Origin: Pseudeuparius sepicola
Lineage: Eukaryota; Arthropoda; Insecta; Coleoptera; Anthribidae
NCBI GenBank assembly: GCA_963920635.1
Contig: OY987299.1
Span: forward strand, 124,063,373 to 124,127,372
Direction: 5' to 3'
Length of the DNA: 64,000 nucleotides
Shown here: positions 1 to 10,149 of the stretch, one piece after another
Numbering within the stretch: position 1 is the first letter of the stretch
Layout of the letters: the number at the start of each line of letters is the position of its first letter
Translations under genes and position numbers: made by a program
The notes under the pieces: model-generated
Told to the model about the DNA's origin: nothing
Seen by the model: only the letters and a program-made list of their open reading frames with translations
The model's database searches: none

Positions 1-441
1 CGAAACTCGTCTTCACCCCTTTCCACCCTCAAGACCGAAAAACGTAAAAAAATCGGGGAAACCGCCGTTTTCACTTGCATGACTTTTCTTTTCACGGAAA
101 TTAGTTTAAGGCCACCTATTCTAACTATCCACAAATAATCAGAATTTGCGAACCTCGTCTTCACCCCTTTCCACCCCCAAGACCGAAAAACGTAAAAAAA
201 TCGGAGAAACCGCCGTTTTCACTTGCATGACTTTTCTTTTCACGGAAATTAGTTTAAGGCCACCTATTCTAACTATCCACGAAGAATCAGAATTTGCGAA
301 CCTCGTCTTCACACCTTTCCACCCCCAAGACCGAAAAACGTAAAAAAATCGGGGAAACCGCCGTTTTCACTTGCATGACTTTTCTTTTCACGGAAATTAG
401 TTTAAGGCCACCTATTCTAACTATCCACAAAGAATCAGAAT

Positions 442-588
442 TTGCGAACCTCGTCTTCACCCCTTTCCACCCCCAAGACCGAAAAACATAAAAAATCGGG
501 AAAACGGCCGTTTTCACTTGCATGACTTTTATTTTCACGGAAATTAGTTTAAGGCCACCTATTCTAACTATCCACAAAGAATCAGAAT
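442..588 (+). repeat. 147-bp variant monomer (ACATAAAAAATC type)
   Basis: One base is lost in the A-tract and position 47 is A instead of G, T or C. The same variant recurs at 5472-5618, 10594-10740 and 42115-42261, always one monomer before a type D monomer and two before the CAGGACC monomer. It is therefore a stable diagnostic member of the 5-kb unit. Because 147 is divisible by 3, the reading frame is kept across it, which explains the 106-codon minus-strand open frame over 287-607. Confidence 0.9.
500..515. other. Perfect 16-bp palindrome in a type C monomer (representative)
   Basis: GAAAACGGCCGTTTTC is its own reverse complement and has a CGGCCG (EagI) centre. It occupies monomer positions 60-75 whenever position 61 is A and position 66 is G. 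Other examples are at 944-959, 58011-58026, 59639-59654, 61711-61726 and 63783-63798. Types A, B and D have CCGCCG and no perfect dyad here. A shorter 12-bp form (AAACGGCCGTTT) appears in GGGGAAACGGCCG monomers such as 8374, 12665, 43892 and 56916. Its role is unknown. Dyad symmetry has been linked to centromeric satellites in general. Confidence 0.9.
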
Positions 589-2364
589 TTGCGAACCTCG
601 TCTTCACCCCTTTCCACCCCCAAGACCGAAAAACTTTAAAAAATCGGGAAAACCGCCGTTTTCACTTGCATGACTTTTCTTTTCACGGAAATTAGTTTAA
701 GGCCACCTATTCTAACTATCCACAAAGAATCAGAATTTGCGAACCTCGTCTTCACCCCTTTCCACCCCCAGGACCGAAAAACTTAAAAAAATCGGGAAAA
801 CCGCCGTTTTCACTTGCATGACTTTTCTTTTCACGGAAATTAGTTTAAGGCCACCTATTCTAACTATCCACAAAGAATCAGAATTTGCGAACCTCGTCTT
901 CACCCCTTTCCACCCCCAAGACCGAAAAACCTAAAAAAATCGGGAAAACGGCCGTTTTCACTTGCATGACTTTTATTTTCACGGAAATTAGTTTAAGGCC
1001 ACCTATTCTAACTATCCACAAAGAATCAGAATTTGCGAACCTCGTCTTCACCCCTTTCCACCCCCAAGACCGAAAAACGTAAAAAAATCGGGGAAACCGC
1101 CGTTTTCACTTGCATGACTTTTCTTTTCACGGAAATTAGTTTAAGTCCACCTATTCTAACTATCCACAAAGAATCAGAATTTGCGAACCTCGTCTTCACC
1201 CCTTTCCACCCCCAAGACCGAAAAACTTTAAAAAATCGGGAAAACCGCCGTTTTCACTTGCATGACTTTTCTTTTCACGGAAATTAGTTTAAGGCCACCT
1301 ATTCTAACTATCCACAAAGAATCAGAATTTGCGAACCTCGTCTTCACCCCTTTCCACCCCCAAGACCGAAAAACTTAAAAAAATCGGGAAAACCGCCGTT
1401 TTCACTTGCATCACTTTTCTTTTCACGGAAATTAGTTTAAGGCCACCTATTCTAACTATCCACAAAGAATCAGAATTTGCGAACCTCGTCTTCACCCCTT
1501 TCCACCCCCAAGACCGAAAAACCTAAAAAAATCGGGAAAACGGCCGTTTTCACTTGCATGACTTTTATTTTCACGGAAATTAGTTTAAGGCCACCTATTC
1601 TAACTATCCACAAAGAATCAGAATTTGCGAACCTCGTCTTCACCCCTTTCCACCCCCAAGACCGAAAAACTTTAAAAAATCGGGAAAACCGCCGTTTTCA
1701 CTTGCATGACTTTTCTTTTCAGGGAAATTAGTTTAAGGCCACCTATTCTAACTATCCACGAAGAATCAGAATTTGCGAACCTCGTCTTCACCCCTTTCCA
1801 CCCCCAAGACCGAAAAACGTAAAAAAATCGGGAAAACGGCCGTTTTCACTTGCATGACTTTTATTTTCACGGAAATTAGTTTAAGGCCACCTATTCTAAC
1901 TATCCACAAATAATCAGAATTTGCGAACCTCGTCTTCACCCCTTTCCACCCCCAAGACCGAAAAACGTAAAAAAATCGGGGAAACCGCCGTTTTCACTTG
2001 CATGACTTTTCTTTTCACGGAAATTAGTTTAAGGCCACCTATTCTAACTATCCACGAAGAATCAGAATTTGCGAACCTCGTCTTCACCCCTTTCCACCCT
2101 CAAGACCGAAAAACGTAAAAAAATCGGGGAAACCGCCGTTTTCACTTGCATGACTTTTCTTTTCACGGAAATTAGTTTAAGGCCACCTATTCTAACTATC
2201 CACAAAGAATCAGAATTTGCGAACCTCGTCTTCACCCCTTTCCACCCCCAAGACCGAAAAACTTTAAAAAATCGGGAAAACCGCCGTTTTCACTTGCATG
2301 ACTTTTCTTTTCAGGGAAATTAGTTTAAGGCCACCTATTCTAACTATCCACGAAGAATCAGAAT

Positions 2365-2511
2365 TTGCGAACCTCGTCTTCACCCCTTTCCACCAAAAGA
2401 CCGAAAAACGTAAAAAAATCGGGGAAACCGCCGTTTTCACTTGCATGACTTTTCTTTTCACGGAAATTAGTTTAAGGCCACCTATTCTAACTATCCACGA
2501 AGAATCAGAAT
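2365..2511 (+). repeat. 147-bp variant monomer with CCACCAAAAGACC
   Basis: The usual CACCCCCAAGACC is replaced by CACCAAAAGACC (near 2391-2402), a net loss of one base. The only other copy in the window is at 39599-39745. Its neighbours also match there, marking a shared segment about 37.2 kb apart. Confidence 0.92.
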
Positions 2512-2955
2512 TTGCGAACCTCGTCTTCACCCCTTTCCACCCCCAAGACCGAAAAACGTAAAAAAATCGGGGAAACCGCCGTTTTCACTTGCATGACTTT
2601 TCTTTTCACGGAAATTAGTTTAAGGCCACCTATTCTAACTATCCACGAAGAATCAGAATTTGCGAACCTCGTCTTCACCCCTTTCCACCCTCAAGACCGA
2701 AAAACGTAAAAAAATCGGGGAAACCGCCGTTTTCACTTGCATGACTTTTCTTTTCACGGAAATTAGTTTAAGGCCACCTATTCTAACTATCCACAAAGAA
2801 TCAGAATTTGCGAACCTCGTCTTCACCCCTTTCCACCCCCAAGACCGAAAAACTTTAAAAAATCGGGAAAACCGCCGTTTTCACTTGCATGACTTTTCTT
2901 TTCAGGGAAATTAGTTTAAGGCCACCTATTCTAACTATCCACGAAGAATCAGAAT

Positions 2956-3102
2956 TTGCGAACCTCGTCTTCACCCCTTTCCACCCCAAGACCGAAAAAC
3001 GTAAAAAAATCGGGAAAACGGCCGTTTTCACTTGCATGACTTTTATTTTCACGGAAATTAGTTTAAGGCCACCTATTCTAACTATCCACAAATAATCAGA
3101 AT
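2956..3102 (+). repeat. 147-bp variant monomer with CCACCCCAAGACC
   Basis: One C is missing from the C5 run before AAGACC. The matching copy is 40338-40484. In copy 1 it is followed by ordinary type A monomers, but at 40338 it is followed directly by the eight-A boundary monomer. Twelve monomers found here are therefore absent in the later copy. Confidence 0.9.
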
Positions 3103-4878
3103 TTGCGAACCTCGTCTTCACCCCTTTCCACCCCCAAGACCGAAAAACGTAAAAAAATCGGGGAAACCGCCGTTTTCACTTGCATGACTTTTCTTTTCAC
3201 GGAAATTAGTTTACGGCCACCTATTCTAACTATCCACAAATAATCAGAATTTGCGAACCTCGTCTTCACCCCTTTCCACCCCCAAGACCGAAAAACGTAA
3301 AAAAATCGGGAAAACCGCCGTTTTCACTTGCATGACTTTTCTTTTCACGGAAATTAGTTTAAGGCCACCTATTCTAACTATCCACGAAGAATCAGAATTT
3401 GCGAACCTCGTCTTCACCCCTTTCCACCCCCAAGACCGAAAAACGTAAAAAAATCGGGGAAACCGCCGTTTTCACTTGCATGACTTTTCTTTTCACGGAA
3501 ATTAGTTTAAGGCCACCTATTCTAACTATCCACAAAGAATCAGAATTTGCGAACCTCGTCTTCACCCCTTTCCACCCCCAAGACCGAAAAACTTAAAAAA
3601 ATCGGGAAAACCGCCGTTTTCACTTGCATGACTTTTCTTTTCACGGAAATTAGTTTAAGGCCACCTATTCTAACTATCCACAAAGAATCAGAATTTGCGA
3701 ACCTCGTCTTCACCCCTTTCCACCCCCAAGACCGAAAAACGTAAAAAAATCGGGAAAACGGCCGTTTTCACTTGCATGACTTTTATTTTCACGGAAATTA
3801 GTTTAAGGCCACCTATTCTAACTATCCACAAAGAATCAGAATTTGCGAACCTCGTCTTCACCCCTTTCCACCCCCAAGACCGAAAAACTTTAAAAAATCG
3901 GGAAAACCGCCGTTTTCACTTGCATGACTTTTCTTTTCAGGGAAATTAGTTTAAGGCCACCTATTCTAACTATCCACGAAGAATCAGAATTTGCGAACCT
4001 CGTCTTCACCCCTTTCCACCCCCAAGACCGAAAAACGTAAAAAAATCGGGAAAACGGCCGTTTTCACTTGCATGACTTTTATTTTCACGGAAATTAGTTT
4101 AAGGCCTCCTATTCTAACTATCCACAAAGAATCAGAATTTGCGAACCTCGTCTTCACCCCTTTCCACTCCCAAGACCGAAAAACTTTAAAAAATCGGGAA
4201 AACCGCCGTTTTCACTTGCATGACTTTTCTTTTCACGGAAATTAGTTTAAGACCACCTATTCTAACTATCCACAAAGAATCAGAATTTGCGAACCTCGTC
4301 TTCACCCCTTTCCACCCCCAAGACCGAAAAACTTTAAAAAATCGGGAAAACCGCCGTTTTCACTTGCATGACTTTTCTTTTCACGGAAATTAGTTTAAGG
4401 CCTCCTATTCTAACTATCCACAAAGAATCAGAATTTGCGAACCTCGTCTTCACCCCTTTCCACCCCCAAGACCGAAAAACCTTAAAAAATCGGGAAAACG
4501 GCCGTTTTCACTTGCATGACTTTTATTTTCACGGAAATTAGTTTAAGGCCACCTATTCTAACTATCCACAAAGAATCAGAATTTGCGAACCTCGTCTTCA
4601 CCCCTTTCCACCCCCAAGACCGAAAAACTTTAAAAAATCGGGAAAACCGCCGTTTTCACTTGCATGACTTTTCTTTTCAGGGAAATTAGTTTAAGGCCAC
4701 CTATTCTAACTATCCACGAAGAATCAGAATTTGCGAACCTCGTCTTCACCCCTTTCCACCCCCAAGACCGAAAAACGTAAAAAAATCGGGAAAACGGCCG
4801 TTTTCACTTGCATGACTTTTATTTTCACGGAAATTAGTTTAAGGCCACCTATTCTAACTATCCACAAATAATCAGAAT

Positions 4879-5027
4879 TTGCGAACCTCGTCTTCACCCC
4901 TTTCCACCCCCAAGACCGAAAAACGTAAAAAAAATCGGGGAAACCGCCGTTTTCACTTGCATGACTTTTCTTTTCACGGAAATTAGTTTAAGGCCACCTA
5001 TTCTAACTATCCACGAAGAATCAGAAT
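4879..5027 (+). repeat. 149-bp boundary monomer (eight-A tract) before GCGAAACTC
   Basis: The A7 tract is A8, giving 149 bp, and the next monomer starts GCGAAACTC rather than GCGAACCTC. This two-monomer signature occurs at 4879/5028, 10001/10150, 40485/40634 and 41522/41671. GCGAAACTC alone also opens the window. It is a convenient phase marker for the 5-kb unit. Confidence 0.92.
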
Positions 5028-6358
5028 TTGCGAAACTCGTCTTCACCCCTTTCCACCCTCAAGACCGAAAAACGTAAAAAAATCGGGGAAACCGCCGTTT
5101 TCACTTGCATGACTTTTCTTTTCACGGAAATTAGTTTAAGGCCACCTATTCTAACTATCCACAAATAATCAGAATTTGCGAACCTCGTCTTCACCCCTTT
5201 CCACCCCCAAGACCGAAAAACGTAAAAAAATCGGAGAAACCGCCGTTTTCACTTGCATGACTTTTCTTTTCACGGAAATTAGTTTAAGGCCACCTATTCT
5301 AACTATCCACGAAGAATCAGAATTTGCGAACCTCGTCTTCACACCTTTCCACCCCCAAGACCGAAAAACGTAAAAAAATCGGGGAAACCGCCGTTTTCAC
5401 TTGCATGACTTTTCTTTTCACGGAAATTAGTTTAAGGCCACCTATTCTAACTATCCACAAAGAATCAGAATTTGCGAACCTCGTCTTCACCCCTTTCCAC
5501 CCCCAAGACCGAAAAACATAAAAAATCGGGAAAACGGCCGTTTTCACTTGCATGACTTTTATTTTCACGGAAATTAGTTTAAGGCCACCTATTCTAACTA
5601 TCCACAAAGAATCAGAATTTGCGAACCTCGTCTTCACCCCTTTCCACCCCCAAGACCGAAAAACTTTAAAAAATCGGGAAAACCGCCGTTTTCACTTGCA
5701 TGACTTTTCTTTTCACGGAAATTAGTTTAAGGCCACCTATTCTAACTATCCACAAAGAATCAGAATTTGCGAACCTCGTCTTCACCCCTTTCCACCCCCA
5801 GGACCGAAAAACTTAAAAAAATCGGGAAAACCGCCGTTTTCACTTGCATGACTTTTCTTTTCACGGAAATTAGTTTAAGGCCACCTATTCTAACTATCCA
5901 CAAAGAATCAGAATTTGCGAACCTCGTCTTCACCCCTTTCCACCCCCAAGACCGAAAAACCTAAAAAAATCGGGAAAACGGCCGTTTTCACTTGCATGAC
6001 TTTTCTTTTCACGGAAATTAGTTTAAGGCCACCTATTCTAACTATCCACAAAGAATCAGAATTTGCGAACCTCGTCTTCACCCTTTTCCACCCCCAAGAC
6101 CGAAAAACTTTAAAAAATCGGGAAAACCGCCGTTTTCACTTGCATGACTTTTCTTTTCACGGAAATTAGTTTAAGGCCACCTATTCTAACTATCCACAAA
6201 GAATCAGAATTTGCGAACCTCGTCTTCACCCCTTTCCACCCCCAAGACCGAAAAACTTTAAAAAATCGGGAAAACCGCCGTTTTCACTTGCATGACTTTT
6301 CTTTTCACGGAAATTAGTTTAAGGCCACCTATTCTAACTATCCACAAAGAATCAGAAT

Positions 6359-6801
6359 TTGCGAACCTCGTCTTCACCCCTTTCCACCCCCAAGACCGAA
6401 AACCTAAAAAAATCGGGAAAACGGCCGTTTTCACTTGCATGACTTTTATTTTCACGGAAATTAGTTTAAGGCCACCTATTCTAACTAGCCACAAAGAATC
6501 AGAATTTGGGAACCTCGTCTTCACCCCTTTCCACCCCCAAGACCGAAAAACTTTAAAAAATCGGGAAAACCGCCGTTTTCACTTGCATGACTTTTCTTTT
6601 CAGGGAAATTAGTTTAAGGCCACCTATTCTAACTATCCACGAAGAATCAGAATTTGCGAACCTCGTCTTCACCCCTTTCCACCCCCAAGACCGAAAAACG
6701 TAAAAAAATCGGGAAAACGGCCGTTTTCACTTGCATGACTTTTATTTTCACGGAAATTAGTTTAAGGCCACCTATTCTAACTATCCACAAATAATCAGAA
6801 T
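6359..6801 (+). repeat. CTAGCC-marked module (three monomers, copy 1 of 5)
   Basis: A T-to-G change at monomer position 131 gives CTAGCC (G at 6488) in a type C monomer. It is followed by a type D monomer ending in CAGGG and a CGT/palindrome monomer. The same three-monomer order is at 11481, 16809 (third monomer altered), 42558 and 52919, with the diagnostic G at 11611, 16939, 42688 and 53049. This first copy also has a 1-bp loss (GAAAACCT) and TTGGGAACC near 6506. Confidence 0.85.
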
Positions 6802-7393
6802 TTGCGAACCTCGTCTTCACCCCTCTCCACCCCCAAGACCGAAAAACGTAAAAAAATCGGGGAAACCGCCGTTTTCACTTGCATGACTTTTCTTTTCACG
6901 GAAATTAGTTTAAGGCCACCTATTCTAACTATCCACAAAGAATCAGAATTTGCGAACCTCGTCTTCACCCCTTTCCACCCTCAAGACCGAAAAACTTTAA
7001 AAAATCGGGAAAACCGCCGTCTTCACTTGAATGACTTTTCTTTTCACGGAAATTAGTTTAAGGCCACCTATTCTAACTATCCACAAAGAATCAGAATTTG
7101 CGAACCTCGTCTTCACCCCTTTCCACCCCCAAGACCGAAAAACTTTAAAAAATCGGGAAAACCGCCGTTTTCACTTGCATGACTTTTCTTTTCACGGAAA
7201 TTAGTTTAAGGCCACCTATTCTAACTATCCACAAAGAATCAGAATTTGCGAACCTCGTCTTCACCCCTTTCCACCCCCAAGACCGAAAAACCTAAAAAAA
7301 TCGGGAAAACGGCCGTTTTCACTTGCATGACTTTTATTTTCACGGAAATTAGTTTAAGGCCACCTATTCTAACTATCCACAAAGAATCAGAAT

Positions 7394-7485
7394 TTGCGAA
7401 CCTCGTCTTCACCCCTTTCCACCCCCAAGACCGAAAAACTTTAGTTTAAGGCCACCTATTCTAACTATCCACGAAGAATCAGAAT
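7394..7485 (+). repeat. Truncated 92-bp monomer (56-bp internal deletion)
   Basis: The monomer reads normally to GAAAAACTTTA and then jumps to GTTTAAGGCC, losing 56 bp that normally hold the A7 tract, CCGCCG core, T tracts and CACGG. The bases flanking the two breakpoints share a TTA trinucleotide, so the join is consistent with microhomology-mediated repair or slippage. It is the only monomer in the window with a large deletion. Confidence 0.93.
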
Positions 7486-8077
7486 TTGCGAACCTCGTCT
7501 TCACCCCTTTCCACCCCCAAGACCGAAAAACGTAAAAAAATCGGGAAAACGGCCGTTTTCACTTGCATGACTTTTATTTTCACGGAAATTAGTTTAAGGC
7601 CACCTATTCTAACTATCCACAAATAATCAGAATTTGCGAACCTCGTCTTCACCCCTTTCCACCCCCAAGACCGAAAAACGTAAAAAAATCGGGGAAACCG
7701 CCGTTTTTACTTGCATGACTTTTCTTTTCACGGAAATTAGTTTAAGGCCACCTATTCTAACTATCCACGAAGAATCAGAATTTGCGAACCTCGTCTTCAC
7801 CCCTTTCCACCCTCAAGACCGAAAAACGTAAAAAAATCGGGGAAACCGCCGTTTTCACTTGCATGACTTTTCTTTTCACGGAAATTAGTTTAAGGCCACC
7901 TATTCTAACTATCCACAAATAATCAGAATTTGCGAACCTCGTCTTCACCCCTTTCCACCCCCAAGACCGAAAAACGTAAAAAAATCGGGAAAACGGCCGT
8001 TTTCACTTGCATGACTTTTATTTTCACGGAAATTAGTTTAAGGCCACCTATTCTAACTATCCACAAATAATCAGAAT

Positions 8078-9129
8078 TTGCGAACCTCGTCTTCACCCCT
8101 TTCCACCCCCAAGACCGAAAAACGTAAAAAAATCGGGGAAACCGCCGTTTTCACTTGCATGACTTTTCTTTTCACGGAAATTAGTTTAAGGCCACCTATT
8201 CTAACTATCCACAAAGAATCAGAATTTGCGAACCTCGTCTTCACCCCTTTCCACCTCCAAGACCGAAAAACTTTAAAAAATCGGGAAAACGGCCGTTTTC
8301 ACTTGCATGACTTTTATTTTCACGGAAATTAGTTTAAGGCCACCTATTCTAACTATCCACAAATAATCAGAATTTGCGAACCTCGTCTTCACCCCTTTCC
8401 ACCCCCAAGACCGAAAAACGTAAAAAAATCGGGGAAACGGCCGTTTTCACTTGCATGACTTTTCTTTTCACGGAAATTAGTTTAAGGCCACCTATTCTAA
8501 CTATCCACAAATAATCAGAATTTGCGAACCTCGTCTTCACCCCTTTCCACCCCCAAGACCGAAAAACGTAAAAAATCGGGGAAACCGCCGTTTTCACTTG
8601 CATGACTTTTCTTTTCACGGAAATTAGTTTAAGGCCACCTATTCTAACTATCCACAAAGAATCAGAATTTGCGAACCTCGTCTTCACCCCTTTCCACCCC
8701 CAAGACCGAAAAACTTAAAAAAATCGGGAAAACCGCCGTTTTCACTTGCATGACTTTTATTTTCACGGAAATTAGTTTAAGGCCACCTATTCTAACTATC
8801 CACAAAGAATCAGAATTTGCGAACCTCGTCTTCACCTCTTTCCACCCCCAAGACCGAAAAACTTAAAAAAATCGGGAAAACCGCCGTTTTCACTTGCATG
8901 ACTTTTCTTTTCACGGAAATTAGTTTAAGGCCACCTATTCTAACTATCCACAAAGAATCAGAATTTGCGAACCTCGTCTTCACCTCTTTCCACCCCCAAG
9001 ACCGAAAAACTTAAAAAAATCGGGAAAACCGCCGTTTTCACTTGCATGACTTTTCTTTTCACGGAAATTAGTTTAAGGCCACCTATTCTAACTATCCACA
9101 AAGAATCAGAATTTGCGAACCTCGTCTTC
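8078..9129 (+). repeat. Seven-monomer segment near-identical to 43596-44647
   Basis: The order is type A, CCACCTCCAAG type D with palindrome, A with CGGCCG, a 147-bp type A (8522-8668), then three type B monomers, two of them opening with CACCTCTTTCC. The same seven monomers recur at 43596-44647, and I saw no base difference in reading the two. The copies diverge on both sides. A related but more mutated copy of the first part is at 12369-13010. Confidence 0.85.
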
Positions 9130-10149
9130 ACCTCTTTCCACCCCCAAGACCGAAAAACTTAAAAAAATCGGGAAAACCGCCGTTTTCACTTGCATGACTT
9201 TTATTTTCACGGAAATTAGTTTAAGGACACCTATTCTAACTATCCACGAAGAATCAGAATTTGCGAACCTCGTCTTCACCCCTTTCCACCCCCAAGACCG
9301 AAAAACCTAAAAAAATCGGGAAAACGGCCGTTTTCACTTGCATGACTTTTATTTTCACGGAAATTAGTTTAAGGCCTCCTATTCTAACTATCCACAAAGA
9401 ATCAGAATTTGCGAACCTCGTCTTCACCCCTTTCCACTCCCAAGACCGAAAAACTTTAAAAAATCGGGAAAACCGCCGTTTTCACTTGCATGACTTTTCT
9501 TTTCACGGAAATTAGTTTAAGGCCACCTATTCTAACTATCCACAAAGAATCAGAATTTGCGAACCTCGTCTTCACCCCTTTCCACCCCCAAGACCGAAAA
9601 ACCTTAAAAAATCGGGAAAACGGCCGTTTTCACTTGCATGACTTTTATTTTCACGGAAATTAGTTTAAGGCCACCTATTCTAACTATCCACAAAGAATCA
9701 GAATTTGCGAACCTCGTCTTCACCCCTTTCCACCCCCAAGACCGAAAAACTTTAAAAAATCGGGAAAACCGCCGTTTTCACTTGCATGACTTTTCTTTTC
9801 AGGGAAATTAGTTTAAGGCCACCTATTCTAACTATCCACGAAGAATCAGAATTTGCGAACCTCGTCTTCACCCCTTTCCACCCCCAAGACCGAAAAACGT
9901 AAAAAAATCGGGAAAACGGCCGTTTTCACTTGCATGACTTTTATTTTCACGGAAATTAGTTTAAGGCCACCTATTCTAACTATCCACAAATAATCAGAAT
10001 TTGCGAACCTCGTCTTCACCCCTTTCCACCCCCAAGACCGAAAAACGTAAAAAAAATCGGGGAAACCGCCGTTTTCACTTGCATGACTTTTCTTTTCACG
10101 GAAATTAGTTTAAGGCCACCTATTCTAACTATCCACGAAGAATCAGAAT

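Larger units (their letters stand above)
2069..3102 (+). repeat. Segment re-used at 39303-40484
   Basis: This seven-monomer segment contains, in order, a CCCTCAAG monomer, a type D monomer with CAGGG, the CACCAAAAGACC 147-bp monomer, two type A monomers (CCCCCAAG then CCCTCAAG), another type D/CAGGG monomer and the 147-bp CCACCCCAAGACC monomer (2956-3102). The same order is present at 39303-40484 with one additional type C monomer (40042-40189). Two independent rare length variants in the same order make chance convergence unlikely. Confidence 0.85.
1..5027 (+). repeat. Higher-order repeat unit, copy 1 (34 monomers, ~5.03 kb)
   Basis: The period is 5030 bp between the GCGAAACTC marker at the window start and the same marker at 5028. 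Copy 1 starts at a monomer with GCGAAACTC, followed by CGGAGAAACC (variant A at 205), CACACCTTTCC near 311, a 147-bp ACATAAAAAATC monomer (442-588) and CAGGACC (G at 771). It ends with a 149-bp monomer carrying eight As (4879-5027). I see no difference between roughly 1-970 and 5031-6000. The interior (1181-4138) is arranged differently from copy 2, so the flanks are homologous but the middle has been reshuffled. Confidence 0.85.
5028..10149 (+). repeat. Higher-order repeat unit, copy 2 (35 monomers, ~5.12 kb)
   Basis: It is bounded by the same eight-A monomer plus GCGAAACTC boundary at 5028 and 10150. Marker variants repeat in the same order as copy 1: CGGAGAAACC (5235), CACACC (about 5341), a 147-bp monomer at 5472-5618, and CAGGACC (5801). 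Near the end it shares CACTCCCAAG (4139 and 9409 monomers) and ACCTTAAAAAATC (4435 and 9557 monomers) with copy 1. Copy 1 has one extra monomer (4287) between those two. This copy carries a 56-bp deletion (7394-7485) and 147-bp monomers at 6359 and 8522. Lengths add up exactly: 35 x 148 less 58 gives 5122. Confidence 0.85.

Noticed and set aside
146..157. Pol III B-box-like GGTTCG on the minus strand of TTGCGAACCTCG
   Set aside because: Only the first six bases of the B-box consensus match, there is no A-box at proper spacing, and no tRNA or SINE structure surrounds it.
189..206. CENP-B box in the GTAAAAAAATCGGGG region
   Set aside because: The CGGG half and the central A can be aligned to the CENP-B consensus (TTCG, four bases, A, two bases, CGGG), but the TTCG half is replaced by CGTA. 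The minus strand has no match either.
7394..7485. Transposon insertion or target-site duplication at the shortened monomer
   Set aside because: No foreign sequence is present. The site is a plain 56-bp loss with TTA microhomology.
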